A stretch of DNA of 64,000 bases from G965207345 sp965207345 (GTDB lineage: Bacteria > Pseudomonadota > Gammaproteobacteria > PS1 > Pseudothioglobaceae). Position 1 is the stretch's first letter. Every line of letters begins with the position of its first letter. Below the pieces are notes generated by a model. The model saw only the letters and a list, made by a program, of their open reading frames with translations. It searched no databases and had not been told where the DNA came from. The stretch covers positions 310,001-374,000 of the forward strand of contig OZ242280.1 of NCBI GenBank assembly GCA_965207345.1. Reading direction: 5' to 3'. Shown here one piece after another: positions 33,600-43,753 of this stretch. The translations under genes were made by a program, and so were the position numbers.

Positions 33600-34526
33600 A
33601 TGAATGAATTTGAAATCATTACGCATTATTTTGATTGGCAGACAAAATCAAGTAATATAATAGTTGGTATTGGTGATGATGCTGGAATTTGTGCACTTGA
33701 AGATGGAAATTTAGTTAGTAGCACAGATACGCTAAATGTTGATGTGCATTTTAAAAAAAATGCTAATGCAAGCGATATTGCACATAAAGCACTTGCTGTA
33801 AATTTAAGCGATTTGGCAGCAATGGGTGCAACACCAAAATGGTTTAGCTTAGCGCTTAGTCTGCCGAGTGTTGATAAAAATTGGCTTAGAGAATTTAGCC
33901 AAAGTTTACGCATACTTGCGAGAAGATATAACGTCCATCTAATTGGCGGAGATACTACCCGTGGTACACTGAGTATTTCTATTCACATGCTCGGTATACT
34001 AAAATTTGATACAGGATTATTGCGTTCTCGTGCACAAGTTGGCGACAAAATTTTTATCTCAAATACGCTTGGCAATGCTATGCTTGCCTTAAAAATGTTA
34101 AAAACGGGAGAGAAACTGGATAGAAATTTACTCAATGCGTTAAATCGCCCAACACCGCAAGTTGAATTAGGAAAAGCACTGCTCCATATTGCAAATGCTG
34201 CTATTGATATATCTGATGGTCTTATTTCTGATTTAGGACACATCACTTTACAAAGTAATGTTGGTGCAGAAATTTACGCGCAAAAAATACCAATTTCAAA
34301 AACCATGGCACATTATATTAAAAAAACAAATGACTGGTGTCTTATTCTTGCTGGTGGCGATGATTATGAATTATGTTTTACGGTCAAAAGAGAGAAATTG
34401 GCAAACATTTACGCGCTTGGTGCACGTTTTAAACTTACAGAGATTGGAAAAATTACATCTGGCAGTACCTTAAAAATTATCGGTGCTAACACGAGAAATT
34501 GCAAAAGTTATCGGCATTTTTCTTAG
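33600..34526 (+). CDS. thiL: Thiamine-monophosphate kinase
   Basis: ThiL phosphorylates thiamine monophosphate to thiamine diphosphate. The 308-aa protein shows NEFEIITHYF, VGIGDDAGICAL, SSTDTLNVDVHF, HKALAVNLSDLAAMGATPKW, LIGGDTTRGTLSIS, IDISDGLISDLGHI and LAGGDDYELCFTV, which are the ATP- and Mg-binding motifs of the ThiL/PurM fold. It is convergent with dksA across 25 bases. Confidence 0.95.
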   Translation: MNEFEIITHYFDWQTKSSNIIVGIGDDAGICALEDGNLVSSTDTLNVDVHFKKNANASDIAHKALAVNLSDLAAMGATPKWFSLALSLPSVDKNWLREFSQSLRILARRYNVHLIGGDTTRGTLSISIHMLGILKFDTGLLRSRAQVGDKIFISNTLGNAMLALKMLKTGEKLDRNLLNALNRPTPQVELGKALLHIANAAIDISDGLISDLGHITLQSNVGAEIYAQKIPISKTMAHYIKKTNDWCLILAGGDDYELCFTVKREKLANIYALGARFKLTEIGKITSGSTLKIIGANTRNCKSYRHFS

Positions 34527-34551
34527 TTAAAATTCGCTAAAAGTAAAAAGA

Positions 34552-34974
34552 TTACAATTCTTTCTTCTCAGCTACAGTCTTACAATCAATGCATTGATCT
34601 GCAGTCGGACGCGCTTCTAAGCGCTCTAGGTTAATTTCAATGCCACAAGTTTTACAATATCCATACTCACCAATTTCAACCATATGTAGTGTTTTATCAA
34701 TTTTATCAATGAGTTTGCGCTCTCTGTCTCTAGTTCTAAGTTCCAAAGAAAATTCTTCCTCAAGCGTTGCCCTATCATTAATATCGGCAACTTGATATGC
34801 ATCATCTTGCATATGTGTTACTGTCGTTTTTGCATCATTGACTAATTGGCTACGCCAAAGTAATAACTTCTGTTTAAAATGATTTAGACAATTAGCATCC
34901 ATAAAAGATTCGCCTTTTTTTGGCTGATAACACTCAAAATGCTCTAACGAAAATTCTTCAATATCGTTCATCAT
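34552..34974 (-). CDS. dksA: RNA polymerase-binding transcription factor DksA
   Basis: DksA inserts its coiled coil into the RNA polymerase secondary channel and, with ppGpp, tunes rRNA and amino-acid promoters. The C-terminal zinc finger is CKTCGIEINLERLEARPTAD followed by QCIDC. The coiled coil (about residues 35-110) has the tip region in VADINDRATLEEEFSLELRT, with the usual acidic DxxDxA-like residues. AAAGAGA just ahead supports a start at 34974 or 34971; an ATG at 35028 is open but would add an unlikely 18 residues. Confidence 0.93.
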   Translation of the reverse strand: MMNDIEEFSLEHFECYQPKKGESFMDANCLNHFKQKLLLWRSQLVNDAKTTVTHMQDDAYQVADINDRATLEEEFSLELRTRDRERKLIDKIDKTLHMVEIGEYGYCKTCGIEINLERLEARPTADQCIDCKTVAEKKEL

Positions 34975-35071
34975 TCTCTTTGATATAAAAAACGGACAAT
35001 TTATACCTAATCTATCGTAGAATAGCAACTATTTATTTTAACTAAGCTTAATATTTTTTAAAAAATATAAT

Positions 35072-35845
35072 ATGACGCTCAAAGCACTTATTTTTGATGT
35101 TGATGGAACACTAGCAAATACAGAGCAAGATGGGCATTTAATCGCGTTTAATAAAGCATTCAAACAAAATAATTTAGATTGGCACTGGAATAATGACTTA
35201 TATCACGATCTACTTTTTATAACGGGCGGAAAGGAACGCATCAAATACTATATTAAAACATTTCATCCTAATTTTAGGCGCCCTGATTTAGATTCATGGG
35301 TGAGAAAATTACACGCGTTTAAGACAAAAAATTTAAACCACATTCTAACAACAAAAAAAATAAAACTTCGCTTAGGCGTTAAGCGTCTATTAAACGAAGC
35401 AAAAGACGCTGGACTTATGCTTGTAATTGCAACCACAACAACGTTCAGTAATGTTAAGATACTTATTACGTGCACCCTCGGCAAAAATTGGCTTAATTAT
35501 TTTCATTTGCTTGTAGCAGGTGATGTAGTAAAGCACAAAAAACCTGCTGGCGATATTTATATTCACGTACTGAAAAAATTAGGATTAAAGTCAAGCGAAT
35601 GTTTAGCATTTGAAGATTCAGAAAATGGTATCTTATCAGCTACAGAGGCGGGTATTAAGAGTATTATCACTGTTAATATTTATACCAAAAAACACTGTTT
35701 TGATGGGGCACTCATAGTTGTTAATCATTTGGGTGAACCAAAAAAACATTTTCAAGTAATTTCTGGTAATGCGCTTGGACACCAATATGTTGATTTAGCT
35801 TTGGTGAAAAAATTACATAATGTTGCCAATATATCTAAATTTTAA
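35072..35845 (+). CDS. CbbY-like HAD phosphatase
   Basis: This 257-aa HAD-superfamily hydrolase has LIFDVDGTLANTEQDGHL (catalytic Asp motif DxDGT), a cap domain, LVIATTTTFSNV (motif II Thr), KHKKPAGDIYIHVL (motif III Lys) and LAFEDSENGILSATEAGI (motif IV). It belongs to the CbbY group, which in autotrophs removes xylulose-1,5-bisphosphate, an inhibitor of RuBisCO. Presence of a CbbY-like gene fits a Calvin-cycle organism, though no RuBisCO gene is in the window. It is 17 bases from ilvA. Confidence 0.85.
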   Translation: MTLKALIFDVDGTLANTEQDGHLIAFNKAFKQNNLDWHWNNDLYHDLLFITGGKERIKYYIKTFHPNFRRPDLDSWVRKLHAFKTKNLNHILTTKKIKLRLGVKRLLNEAKDAGLMLVIATTTTFSNVKILITCTLGKNWLNYFHLLVAGDVVKHKKPAGDIYIHVLKKLGLKSSECLAFEDSENGILSATEAGIKSIITVNIYTKKHCFDGALIVVNHLGEPKKHFQVISGNALGHQYVDLALVKKLHNVANISKF

Positions 35846-35862
35846 CTAACAAAATAAAGCTA

Positions 35863-37380
35863 ATGCAAAAAATTATTGATGCTATAAATAATATGCGCGT
35901 CTATGAAATAATGAAGCAAACACCTGTTTCATATTTAAAAAATCTAAGTCAACGTTATCAACAGACAATTTATCTTAAACGCGAAGATAAGACACCTGTT
36001 CGCTCTTTTAAACTACGTGGTGCTTATCAAAAAATTAGTGCTCTCTCAAAAGAGGAAAAAGCACGAGGAATTATTACTGCTTCTGCAGGAAATCATGCAC
36101 AAGGTGTAGCAATGTCAGCGCAAAAACTTGGCATTAATGCCATTGTTGTCATGCCAAAAACATCACCGAAAATTAAAATAAATTCAGTCAAACAACTAGG
36201 TGCTGAAGTAATTCTTGAGGGAAATATTTATGACGAGGCTTATAAATACGCTAAAAAATTATCCCAAACATTAACTCGCACTCTTATCCATCCCTACGAT
36301 GACATAGAGGTAATTGCAGGTCAAGCAAGCATTGCTATTGAATTATTAACACAGCTTAACTTCATTGATTTTATTTTTGTTCCTGTCGGCGGTGGCGGTC
36401 TAATTACAGGCATTGGCGTTTATATAAAAAAATATAAGCCCAACATCAAAATTATCGGTGTAGAAAGTGATGGATCGCCAACACTAACCGAATCTTTAAT
36501 TAAAAAAAGACGCGTTGAGTTATCTGATGTAGGGCTGTTTGCTGATGGTGTTGCGACTAAAAGAATTGGCAGTGAGAGCTTTCGCCTATCTACCCAACTC
36601 GTTGATGATACTGTGCTAGTAAGTAATGACGAAGTATGTGCAGCGATTAAAGATATTTATGATGATACACGCAGTATTGCTGAACCATCAGGAGCGCTTT
36701 CTTTGGCTGGTGTAAAACGCTATATCAAAACAAAAAATCTAAATAATAAAAAAATTGTTGCCATTCTAAGTGGTGCAAATATGAATTTTGATCGCCTACG
36801 TCACATCGCGGAACGCGCGGAATTAGGTAAACAAAAAGAGGCAATTTTTGCAGTGACTATTCCTGAAAAAGCTGGCAGTTTCTTGCGCTTTTGCCAATTA
36901 TTAGAAAATCGTGTAATTACTGAATTTAACTACCGTTACGCTGATAAAAAAGAGGCTTATATTTTTGTTGGCATTGCCTTAGAAAATGGCAGAGTAGAGG
37001 AAAAACAAATCTTTGAAATTTTAAATGCAAACTACAAAACTGTTGATATGAGTGATAACGAAATAGCAAAAACACATGTACGCTATATGGTAGGCGGTAA
37101 AGCACAGATTGATAACGAAGTGATATATCGTTTTACTTTTCCTGAAAAACCAGGTGCTTTACTAAAATTTTTATTAAAAATTGGTAGTCACTGGAATATT
37201 TCGTTATTTCATTATCGCAATCATGGCGCAGATTTTGGGCGCGTATTAATTGGTTTAGAAGCTCTGGGTGACATGCATTCCTTAGAGTCTCGTTTTAAAG
37301 AACTAGATTATATTTATCACCGTGAAAATAATAATCCTGCCTATCACTATTTTTTAGCAAATACCAAAACAAAAGAATAA
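35863..37380 (+). CDS. ilvA: Threonine ammonia-lyase, biosynthetic
   Basis: IlvA deaminates threonine to 2-oxobutanoate, the first step of isoleucine synthesis. At 505 aa it is the long, regulated form: a PLP catalytic domain with VRSFKLRGAYQKIS (PLP Lys), ASAGNHAQGVA, VPVGGGGLITGI and SGANMNFDRLRHI, followed by two ACT-like regulatory domains (from about residue 330: EAIFAVTIPEKAGSFLRFCQ and, later, YRFTFPEKPGALLKFLLK) that bind Ile and Val. Nothing unusual. Confidence 0.96.
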   Translation: MQKIIDAINNMRVYEIMKQTPVSYLKNLSQRYQQTIYLKREDKTPVRSFKLRGAYQKISALSKEEKARGIITASAGNHAQGVAMSAQKLGINAIVVMPKTSPKIKINSVKQLGAEVILEGNIYDEAYKYAKKLSQTLTRTLIHPYDDIEVIAGQASIAIELLTQLNFIDFIFVPVGGGGLITGIGVYIKKYKPNIKIIGVESDGSPTLTESLIKKRRVELSDVGLFADGVATKRIGSESFRLSTQLVDDTVLVSNDEVCAAIKDIYDDTRSIAEPSGALSLAGVKRYIKTKNLNNKKIVAILSGANMNFDRLRHIAERAELGKQKEAIFAVTIPEKAGSFLRFCQLLENRVITEFNYRYADKKEAYIFVGIALENGRVEEKQIFEILNANYKTVDMSDNEIAKTHVRYMVGGKAQIDNEVIYRFTFPEKPGALLKFLLKIGSHWNISLFHYRNHGADFGRVLIGLEALGDMHSLESRFKELDYIYHRENNNPAYHYFLANTKTKE

Positions 37381-37527
37381 TATGTTTTTCATAACCTAAA
37401 CTAAATTCTAAAATATATCGCAATTATTTTTTAAGTATTGATAATAACTCAATGAAAAATTTGTGTATTTTTAATAAGTCATCAAAATGTTAAGCTGCTC
37501 GTCTTTTATGTTTTAAAAAAACTATTT

Positions 37528-38799
37528 ATGATAAACGACAAATATATTAACATTCCTAAAGCGGGCGCACCAATAAAATACCGAAATGATAAACTTATTG
37601 TCCCGAATAATCCAATTATTGTCTTTATTGAAGGTGATGGTATCGGTAGCGATATTACACCTGTGATGCAAAAAGTAGTTGATTATGCTGTGAAAATTGC
37701 CTACGCCAACACGCGCAAAATTCATTGGTTAGAAGTTTATGCGGGTGAAAAATCTTATGCAAATTATAATAGCTGGCTACCAGATATTACACTAGAAGCA
37801 CTCAAAAAATTTCATGTTGCAATTAAAGGACCACTTACAACACCAGTTGGTGGCGGTATGCGCTCACTTAATGTTGCAATTCGCCAACATTTGGATTTAT
37901 TTATTTGTCAAAGACCTGTGAAATATTTTATGGGCACACCAAGTCCGCTCAAGCATCCTGAGAAAATAGATATGGTTATTTTTCGTGAAAATTCTGAAGA
38001 TATTTATGCAGGTATAGAATATGCTGCTTTTTCTGATGAGGCAAAAATGCTTATAAAATTTTTACAAAAAGAAATGGGTGTCAATAAAATTCGTTTTCCT
38101 AAAAGTAGTAGTGTTGGAATTAAAACTATTTCTAAAGAGGGCACACAGCGTTTGGTTAGAAGCGCTATTGAATATGCTATTACTCATCAAAGGAAATCAG
38201 TAACATTTGTCCACAAAGGTAATATTATGAAATTTACCGAAGGATCTTTTAGAAACTGGGGCTATGAAATTGCACGCACAGAATTTGGCGCAAAGCAATT
38301 AGATAGTCATGCTTGGCATCATTTTTATCATCCAAAAACAAAAGCTGAAATCGTGGTTAAAGATGTAATTGCTGACGCATTTTTTCAGCAAATGTTGTTA
38401 CACCCAGAAGATTATGACGTGATTGCTACAATGAATTTAAACGGTGATTATATTTCCGATGCGCTCGCAGCACAAGTCGGTGGAATTGGTATGGTACCTG
38501 GAGCAAATTTATCAAAAGAAATTGCGCTATTTGAAGCAACCCATGGCACAGCACCAAAACATGCTCATCAAAATAAGGCAAATCCTAGTTCGCTTATTTT
38601 ATCTGCTCAAATGATGTTAAAACATATGAACTGGTCAGAAGCAGCAGATTTAATAATAATTGCCCTATCACACGCTATTTCAAATAAGATTATGACTTAC
38701 GACTTAGCACGCTTAATTGATAATGCCCATCTTGTAAGCACTTCTGCATTTGGCAAACATCTTGTTAATGTGATGAAGAATGCTAAAAAAATTTCCTAG
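37528..38799 (+). CDS. icd: Isocitrate dehydrogenase (NADP-type)
   Basis: Icd oxidises isocitrate to 2-oxoglutarate. The 423-aa protein has IVFIEGDGIGSDITPVM, the substrate loop GGGMRSLNVAIRQ with the serine that is phosphorylated in enteric bacteria, MVIFRENSEDIYAGIEY, VTFVHKGNIMKFTEG, MNLNGDYISDALAAQVGG and EATHGTAPKHA for the coenzyme. The 147-base upstream gap is AT-rich. With gltA at 47.9 kb it shows that at least the oxidative start of the TCA cycle is present. Confidence 0.95.
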   Translation: MINDKYINIPKAGAPIKYRNDKLIVPNNPIIVFIEGDGIGSDITPVMQKVVDYAVKIAYANTRKIHWLEVYAGEKSYANYNSWLPDITLEALKKFHVAIKGPLTTPVGGGMRSLNVAIRQHLDLFICQRPVKYFMGTPSPLKHPEKIDMVIFRENSEDIYAGIEYAAFSDEAKMLIKFLQKEMGVNKIRFPKSSSVGIKTISKEGTQRLVRSAIEYAITHQRKSVTFVHKGNIMKFTEGSFRNWGYEIARTEFGAKQLDSHAWHHFYHPKTKAEIVVKDVIADAFFQQMLLHPEDYDVIATMNLNGDYISDALAAQVGGIGMVPGANLSKEIALFEATHGTAPKHAHQNKANPSSLILSAQMMLKHMNWSEAADLIIIALSHAISNKIMTYDLARLIDNAHLVSTSAFGKHLVNVMKNAKKIS

Positions 38800-38867
38800 A
38801 AAAAACTAAGCTAGTATTTAAAATATCCCATTGTTCTATTTAATGCTGATTTTATCTAATTTAACAC

Positions 38868-39434
38868 TTATACTTTTGGCAATGTAACTCCTGTTTGTTT
38901 TTGATACTTACCCTTCCTATCTTGATATGAAGTTTTGCATATTTCATCAGATTCAAAAAACAATAATTGCGCTACTCCTTCGTTTGCATAAATCTTAGCA
39001 GGTAGTGGTGTAGTGTTAGAAAATTCCAAAGTGATATATCCCTCCCACTCTGGTTCTAACGGCGTTACATTAACAATGATGCCACAACGTGCATAAGTTG
39101 ACTTTCCTAAACAGACAACAAGTATTGATCTTGGAATTCTAAAATATTCAATGGTGCATGCTAGTGCAAATGAATTCGGTGGAATAATGCACGTATCAGC
39201 TATAAGCGATACAAAATTTTTCTGATTAAAATTTTTAGGATCAACAATACTAGAGTTTATATTGGTAAAAACTTTAAATTCACTTGCACAACGCACATCA
39301 TAACCATAACTTGATACGCCATAAGAAATCGCTTTTTTGCCACCTATATAGCTGATTTGTTCTGCAAAAAATGGCATAATCATTTGCTTTTCAAGTGCCA
39401 TTTTTTCAATCCATCTATCCGATTTAATAGTCAT
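38868..39434 (-). CDS. dcd: dCTP deaminase
   Basis: Dcd converts dCTP to dUTP on the route to thymidylate. The 188-aa length is standard. Motifs: YGVSSYGYDVRCASEF, IIPPNSFALACTIEYFRIP, LGKSTYARCGIIVNVTPLEP and EWEGYITLEFSNTTPLPAKI, with the catalytic Glu in the last of these. It is the downstream gene of a leftward trio (PPIase fusion, mraY, dcd), 23 bases after mraY. Confidence 0.95.
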   Translation of the reverse strand: MTIKSDRWIEKMALEKQMIMPFFAEQISYIGGKKAISYGVSSYGYDVRCASEFKVFTNINSSIVDPKNFNQKNFVSLIADTCIIPPNSFALACTIEYFRIPRSILVVCLGKSTYARCGIIVNVTPLEPEWEGYITLEFSNTTPLPAKIYANEGVAQLLFFESDEICKTSYQDRKGKYQKQTGVTLPKV

Positions 39435-39457
39435 AAATATTTACTAGCAATGTAGAG

Positions 39458-40540
39458 TTAGCGAATTTTAAGGCTAGATAAGCCAATGAGTACTAAAATC
39501 AAAGTAATCATCCAAAACCGCACAATAATTTTAGGCTCAGACCAACCTTTTTGCTCAAAATGATGATGTAGTGGCGCCATTAAAAATATACGTTTACCAC
39601 CTCTTAATTTATAAGAACCGACTTGTAAAATCACTGACAATGTCTCAATAACAAAAACACCGCCAATAATAAAAAATAATATTTCTTGATGCAAACTAAT
39701 TGCAATGACAGCCAGTAATGCCCCTAAAGAAATAGAACCAACATCACCCATAAAAATATCAGCAGGATAACTATTAAACCATAAAAATCCTAGACTAGAA
39801 CCAATTAGTGCGCTACAAACAATCACTAATTCACCCGCGTGTGCTAGGAAGGGAATATTTAAATAATGAGCAAAACTATAATTTCCGCTTAGGTAGGCAA
39901 AAATAGCAAATGTTCCAGCAATTAACATCACAGGCATAATAGCTAAACCATCTAATCCATCAGTTAAATTAACGGCATTACTACTACCCACAATAATAAA
40001 GTAAGTAAGCAGTAAAAATGTCCATAAGCCTAAGGCATAATCAGTATTTTTTATAAATGGTATGATAACCTGATGGTCGTTATCTGCTAATAAAAACAAC
40101 AAATAAGCGATAATAAGCGCAGCAACAGATTGTGCTGTGTATTTTTGCTTAGCACTCAGTCCAAGAGCATTTTTTTGTTTAATTTTGAGTATATCGTCAA
40201 TAAAGCCAATAACACCAAAAATAAAAGCAGTGAAGATTACTATCCAGACATAAGCGTTGTGCCAATTACTCCAAATGAGTAAACTCATTGTAAAAGAAAA
40301 TAAAATAAGTAATCCGCCCATCGTTGGTGTGCCTGATTTTTCTAAATGTCTCCTAGGCCCATAGGTGCGAATACTTTGTCTGATTTGATAATATGATAGT
40401 TTTCTAATCATATAACGTCCAAATATCAAACTCACCGCTAATGCACTCATCACTGCAAAAATAGCACGCACCGTTAAATAATGAAGTACATTAAATCCTG
40501 AATCTAGGCGATTTAATATATCAAGAATTTCTAAGAACAT
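39458..40540 (-). CDS. mraY: Phospho-N-acetylmuramoyl-pentapeptide-transferase
   Basis: MraY makes lipid I by transferring phospho-MurNAc-pentapeptide to undecaprenyl phosphate at the inner membrane. The 360-aa protein has about ten membrane helices. Key motifs are EKSGTPTMGG, FIDDILKIKQK, NAVNLTDGLDGLAI with the catalytic aspartates, MGDVGSISLGALLAVIAI and MAPLHHHFEQKGWSEPKI. In most gammaproteobacteria mraY is in the dcw cluster between murF and murD; here it stands apart beside dcd and a PPIase gene. Confidence 0.96.
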   Translation of the reverse strand: MFLEILDILNRLDSGFNVLHYLTVRAIFAVMSALAVSLIFGRYMIRKLSYYQIRQSIRTYGPRRHLEKSGTPTMGGLLILFSFTMSLLIWSNWHNAYVWIVIFTAFIFGVIGFIDDILKIKQKNALGLSAKQKYTAQSVAALIIAYLLFLLADNDHQVIIPFIKNTDYALGLWTFLLLTYFIIVGSSNAVNLTDGLDGLAIMPVMLIAGTFAIFAYLSGNYSFAHYLNIPFLAHAGELVIVCSALIGSSLGFLWFNSYPADIFMGDVGSISLGALLAVIAISLHQEILFFIIGGVFVIETLSVILQVGSYKLRGGKRIFLMAPLHHHFEQKGWSEPKIIVRFWMITLILVLIGLSSLKIR

Positions 40541-40562
40541 AATATATGAGACTATACAACAC

Positions 40563-41606
40563 TTATGGATTTACTACTTCAAGCAATTCTACTTCAAAAA
40601 TAATCGTTGCTTTAGGTGGAATTAAACCAGCCCGACCAGTTTTGCCATAGGCTAGGTTATAAGGTGTAATAAGCAAACGTTTTTCGCCAATTCGCATGAT
40701 AGGTAAAATTTCTTCCCACGCTTTAATCGTAGTACCTGTGCCGATTTTAGTAATGAGAGGCGTATTGTTTTTTTTAGAATTTATAAGTTCGCTACCATCT
40801 GCAAGCTGCGCGCTATAATGGACTTTAACTATATCATTATTTTTAACACGTGCACCTGTACTGGATCTTATAATTTCATAGTACAGCCCTGATGGTGTTT
40901 TTTGTGCTTTGGGGTAATGTTGTTTCACAAAAGACACAAAATCTTTTCTATCGTGCTTCATTATTTCGTCTCTTTTATTCATTAAGATTTTTAATTGTGC
41001 CCTAAAGCTTTTTTCATTTGTAACAAAATTTTTCGCCTCATCACCGATTCTAAGTATTTTAATGCGCTGAATAATATCTCCTTGCTCAATACGATAAATA
41101 ACCTCCATTCCAGATATCACTTCACCAAATACTGTATGTTTACCGTCTAAGTGCGGTGTTTTAATATGTGTGATAAAAAACTGACTACCATTCGTATCAG
41201 GGCCTCTATTTGCCATTGAGAGAATACCTGGCTTATCATGCTTTAGTGTGTTTATCTCATCTGGAAAAACATAACCAGGCCCGCCTGAACCATCGCCACT
41301 TGGATCACCTGTTTGAATAACAAAATTATCCACAACACGATGAAAGCGCAGACCATCATAATAAGGCTTTTTTGTATAACTATTTTCTTTCTGGCCTGTG
41401 GCAAGTCCAACAAAATTAATCACTGTAAGTGGCGCTTTATCAAAAGCAAGTCTAGCAACGATATTACCTTTATTTGTTTCTATCTGAGCGTATAAGCCAT
41501 CTGGATATGCACCATATGATGCATTTGTTAATATTAAAAAAATAAAACTAATGAATATTAGATAAAAACTTGACTGCATAAGAATGCGCATGCTGTACTT
41601 AATCAT
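40563..41606 (-). CDS. Dual-domain peptidyl-prolyl isomerase: cyclophilin fused to FKBP
   Basis: This 347-aa exported protein joins two unrelated prolyl isomerase folds. After a signal sequence (about residues 1-32) comes a cyclophilin domain (about 36-195) with GLRFHRVVDNFVIQTGDPSG, GPGYVFPDEI, GILSMANRGPDTNGSQFFIT and LDGKHTVFGEVISGM. A lysine-rich linker leads to an FKBP domain (about 255-345) with VKVHYSAQLADGSEL, LPIMRIGEKRLLITPYNLAY and IPPKATIIFEVELLEV. Proteins with both folds are known but uncommon. It probably folds periplasmic or outer-membrane proteins. Methionines at positions 1, 6 and 10 are all possible starts. Confidence 0.88.
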   Translation of the reverse strand: MIKYSMRILMQSSFYLIFISFIFLILTNASYGAYPDGLYAQIETNKGNIVARLAFDKAPLTVINFVGLATGQKENSYTKKPYYDGLRFHRVVDNFVIQTGDPSGDGSGGPGYVFPDEINTLKHDKPGILSMANRGPDTNGSQFFITHIKTPHLDGKHTVFGEVISGMEVIYRIEQGDIIQRIKILRIGDEAKNFVTNEKSFRAQLKILMNKRDEIMKHDRKDFVSFVKQHYPKAQKTPSGLYYEIIRSSTGARVKNNDIVKVHYSAQLADGSELINSKKNNTPLITKIGTGTTIKAWEEILPIMRIGEKRLLITPYNLAYGKTGRAGLIPPKATIIFEVELLEVVNP

Positions 41607-41651
41607 TTTTCCTCACTAATTAATTTAAACCAGCACTGATTATACAAGGCA

Positions 41652-43148
41652 TTGGCTGTCAGTTCTTCAAGAAATAAGAATAGGCAATATCTCTATAAAT
41701 TTAAAGAAAAACTACGTGAGTTGTTTCAACTTGATCGCGGTGATTTGGATTTTGGATTGTATCGCGTCATGGCGCTAAAAAGTGCTGAAATTAACAAATT
41801 TCTTAACGATGACCTGTTGCCACAAGTTAGCGAGACGCTAGGAGATATTGCTAGATCTGATATTTCCTTGCTTGAAAAAGATCTTGAAAAAGCAACCAGA
41901 GACGCGCAAGGACTTGGTGTTGAGCCTGGGAATACTCCAAAGGTCAAGACACTAAAAGCTCAAATTAAAGCTGCTAGAGGCGACCAACAAATAGAAGCTG
42001 ATACTTACAACCATCTTTGTAATTTCTTCTTCCGCTATTATGACGAAGGTGATTTTATGTCGCTACGCCGTTATAAAACCGAAGGCAGGGAAGCCTATTC
42101 CATTCCCTACAACGGCGAGGAAGTAAAACTCCACTGGGCAAATGCCGAGTGTGCTTTGAGGTTGCAGCGGCGGATAACGAAAAAGACAACATCAAAGAAA
42201 GCAACGACAAAAAGCGCTTGTTTATGTTGGCAAAAGATTTTATCAAGATTAGTGCAAATGAATTGATTATTTATTTTGACCATCGCCCTTTGACTGACGG
42301 TGAAAAAAAGAAATACCCGCAAAAGGGAATCAAGCGACAACATTGCATCAATCAAGAAGCCGAATGGCGAATTTTGGCAAAAATTAAAGATAACAAAGGC
42401 GGCTTGGCTGTCTCTGATTACTGCGTCTTACCCTACCGAAACGGATGAAAACCGCACCTTGCTTGGCAAGCACCTCACTACTTATACGGGCAAGAATAGT
42501 TTTGATTATTTCATTCATAAAGATCTCGGCAGTTTTCTGCGACGAGAGTTAGACAATTATCTAAAAAGTGAAGTTATTTCCATTGATAATTTGGAATTGT
42601 CTGATGATCCCGCCGTATTTATACGCGGTCTAGCGCAAACCAAGGCGATAAAAAATGTCGGTTATAAAATTATTGATTTTCTGGCACAGTTAGAGGACTT
42701 TCAAAAACAACTGTGGCTCAAAAAGAAATTTGTGCTAGAGACGCAGTATTGCGTGACGCTGGATAAAGTGCCTAAATCGCTTTATGCGGAGATTGCTAAA
42801 AATAAAACACAGTGCGGTGAATGGGTGAAACTTTTTGCGATTGATGAACTAAAAGGTGATCTTGCTGCCACCGCATATAGCAATCCACTGAAACCTGCTT
42901 TTTTAAAAGAGAATCCATATCTGATTTTGGATACTCGCTATTTCAACCAAGCATTTACGGATAAACTGCTTGCTGCCCTGTCAGACGCTGGTCCCATTGA
43001 AGAGCAAATGAATGGCTTGTTAGTTCACAGCGAGAATTTTCAAGCGTTAAATTTGTTGCAAGAGAGATATAGGGAGCAAGTGAAGTGTATTTATATTGAT
43101 CCGCTATTTAATACCCTTGATGGCGATTTCGCCTACAAAATATTTTAA
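41652..43148 (+). pseudogene. Broken type III-like adenine-specific DNA methyltransferase
   Basis: Three consecutive plus-strand frames give pieces of one protein: 41652-42266 (KEKLRELFQLDRGDLDFGLY, YDEGDFMSLRRYKTEG), about 42149-42448 (ANELIIYFDHRPLTDGEKKK, NQEAEWRILAK) and 42300-43148 (FDYFIHKDLGSFLRRELDNY, GLLVHSENFQALNLLQERY). The last reaches the methylase motif, where DPPYNT reads DPLFNT (CIYIDPLFNT), and then stops soon after GDFAYK. The rest of the catalytic domain is missing. At least two frameshifts, an altered motif and truncation make it nonfunctional. No restriction partner is present. Confidence 0.85.
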
Positions 43149-43392
43149 TGCGGAAACCAAGGGTGCAGAAAATGATTCCATTTATGTTCATGGACAAAGG
43201 ATTGGCATAGAAAAAATTCAAAATCTCGGAATAAAAGTAGAGCAGCTTGAGGATGACCAAGATTTACAAAATGCTGTTATGATCGCATACCATTTGATGA
43301 CTTTAATTTTTGAAACAACTACTTCAATAAAATTTATTGGCAGTAACCTTGGAAAAATGTGGTTAAAAAACGAACCCATACGTCGGATCTAA
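43149..43392 (+). pseudogene. Fragment of an unidentified gene after the broken methylase
   Basis: A frame overlapping the methylase end (open from 43096) continues to a stop at 43392 and reads NDSIYVHGQRIGIEKIQNLG, VEQLEDDQDLQNAVMIAYHL and IKFIGSNLGKMWLKNEP. Composition looks like real coding sequence, but it has no start or ribosome site of its own and I do not recognise it. It is likely another gene's 3' end brought next to the methylase by a deletion. Confidence 0.4.
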
Positions 43393-43460
43393 GCATCCTT
43401 TGAATATCTCACCCTAAAATGTTGCTCGTATTGGCGAGCAGTCAGTACAAACTATCGTAC

Positions 43461-43698
43461 TTATCCTAAAACAAAAAAGATAAATGCTCACTACGGGTGC
43501 TTTAATTGCATACTATGAGATAAATTTATCAATCACTGCGAATATGATTTAATTGATAGTGATTTATTTAATGAAAGCTAGTTAATTATTTGTTTTAATG
43601 TAATGCCAAAGATTATATGATGCATTAGAACAAATAGCACCTTTAAGTATATTAAAATGAATGAAGATAAATAATAGAGAAAAGTGTAATAAGGGGTG
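43461..43698. repeat. Dispersed repeat, copy B (about 238 bp)
   Basis: Near-copy of 30249-30484. It lies between the broken methylase remnants and tRNA-Phe, 55 bases before the tRNA. Flanks differ from copy A on both sides, which sets the repeat's ends. A perfect 6-bp hairpin, TGCTCG-TATTGG-CGAGCA, lies just upstream at 43423-43440, outside the repeat. Confidence 0.85.
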
Positions 43699-43753
43699 AA
43701 TGCATGCAAACACTTGATTTTTGATGAGAATTAAGTGATAATTTCGCGCTCAT

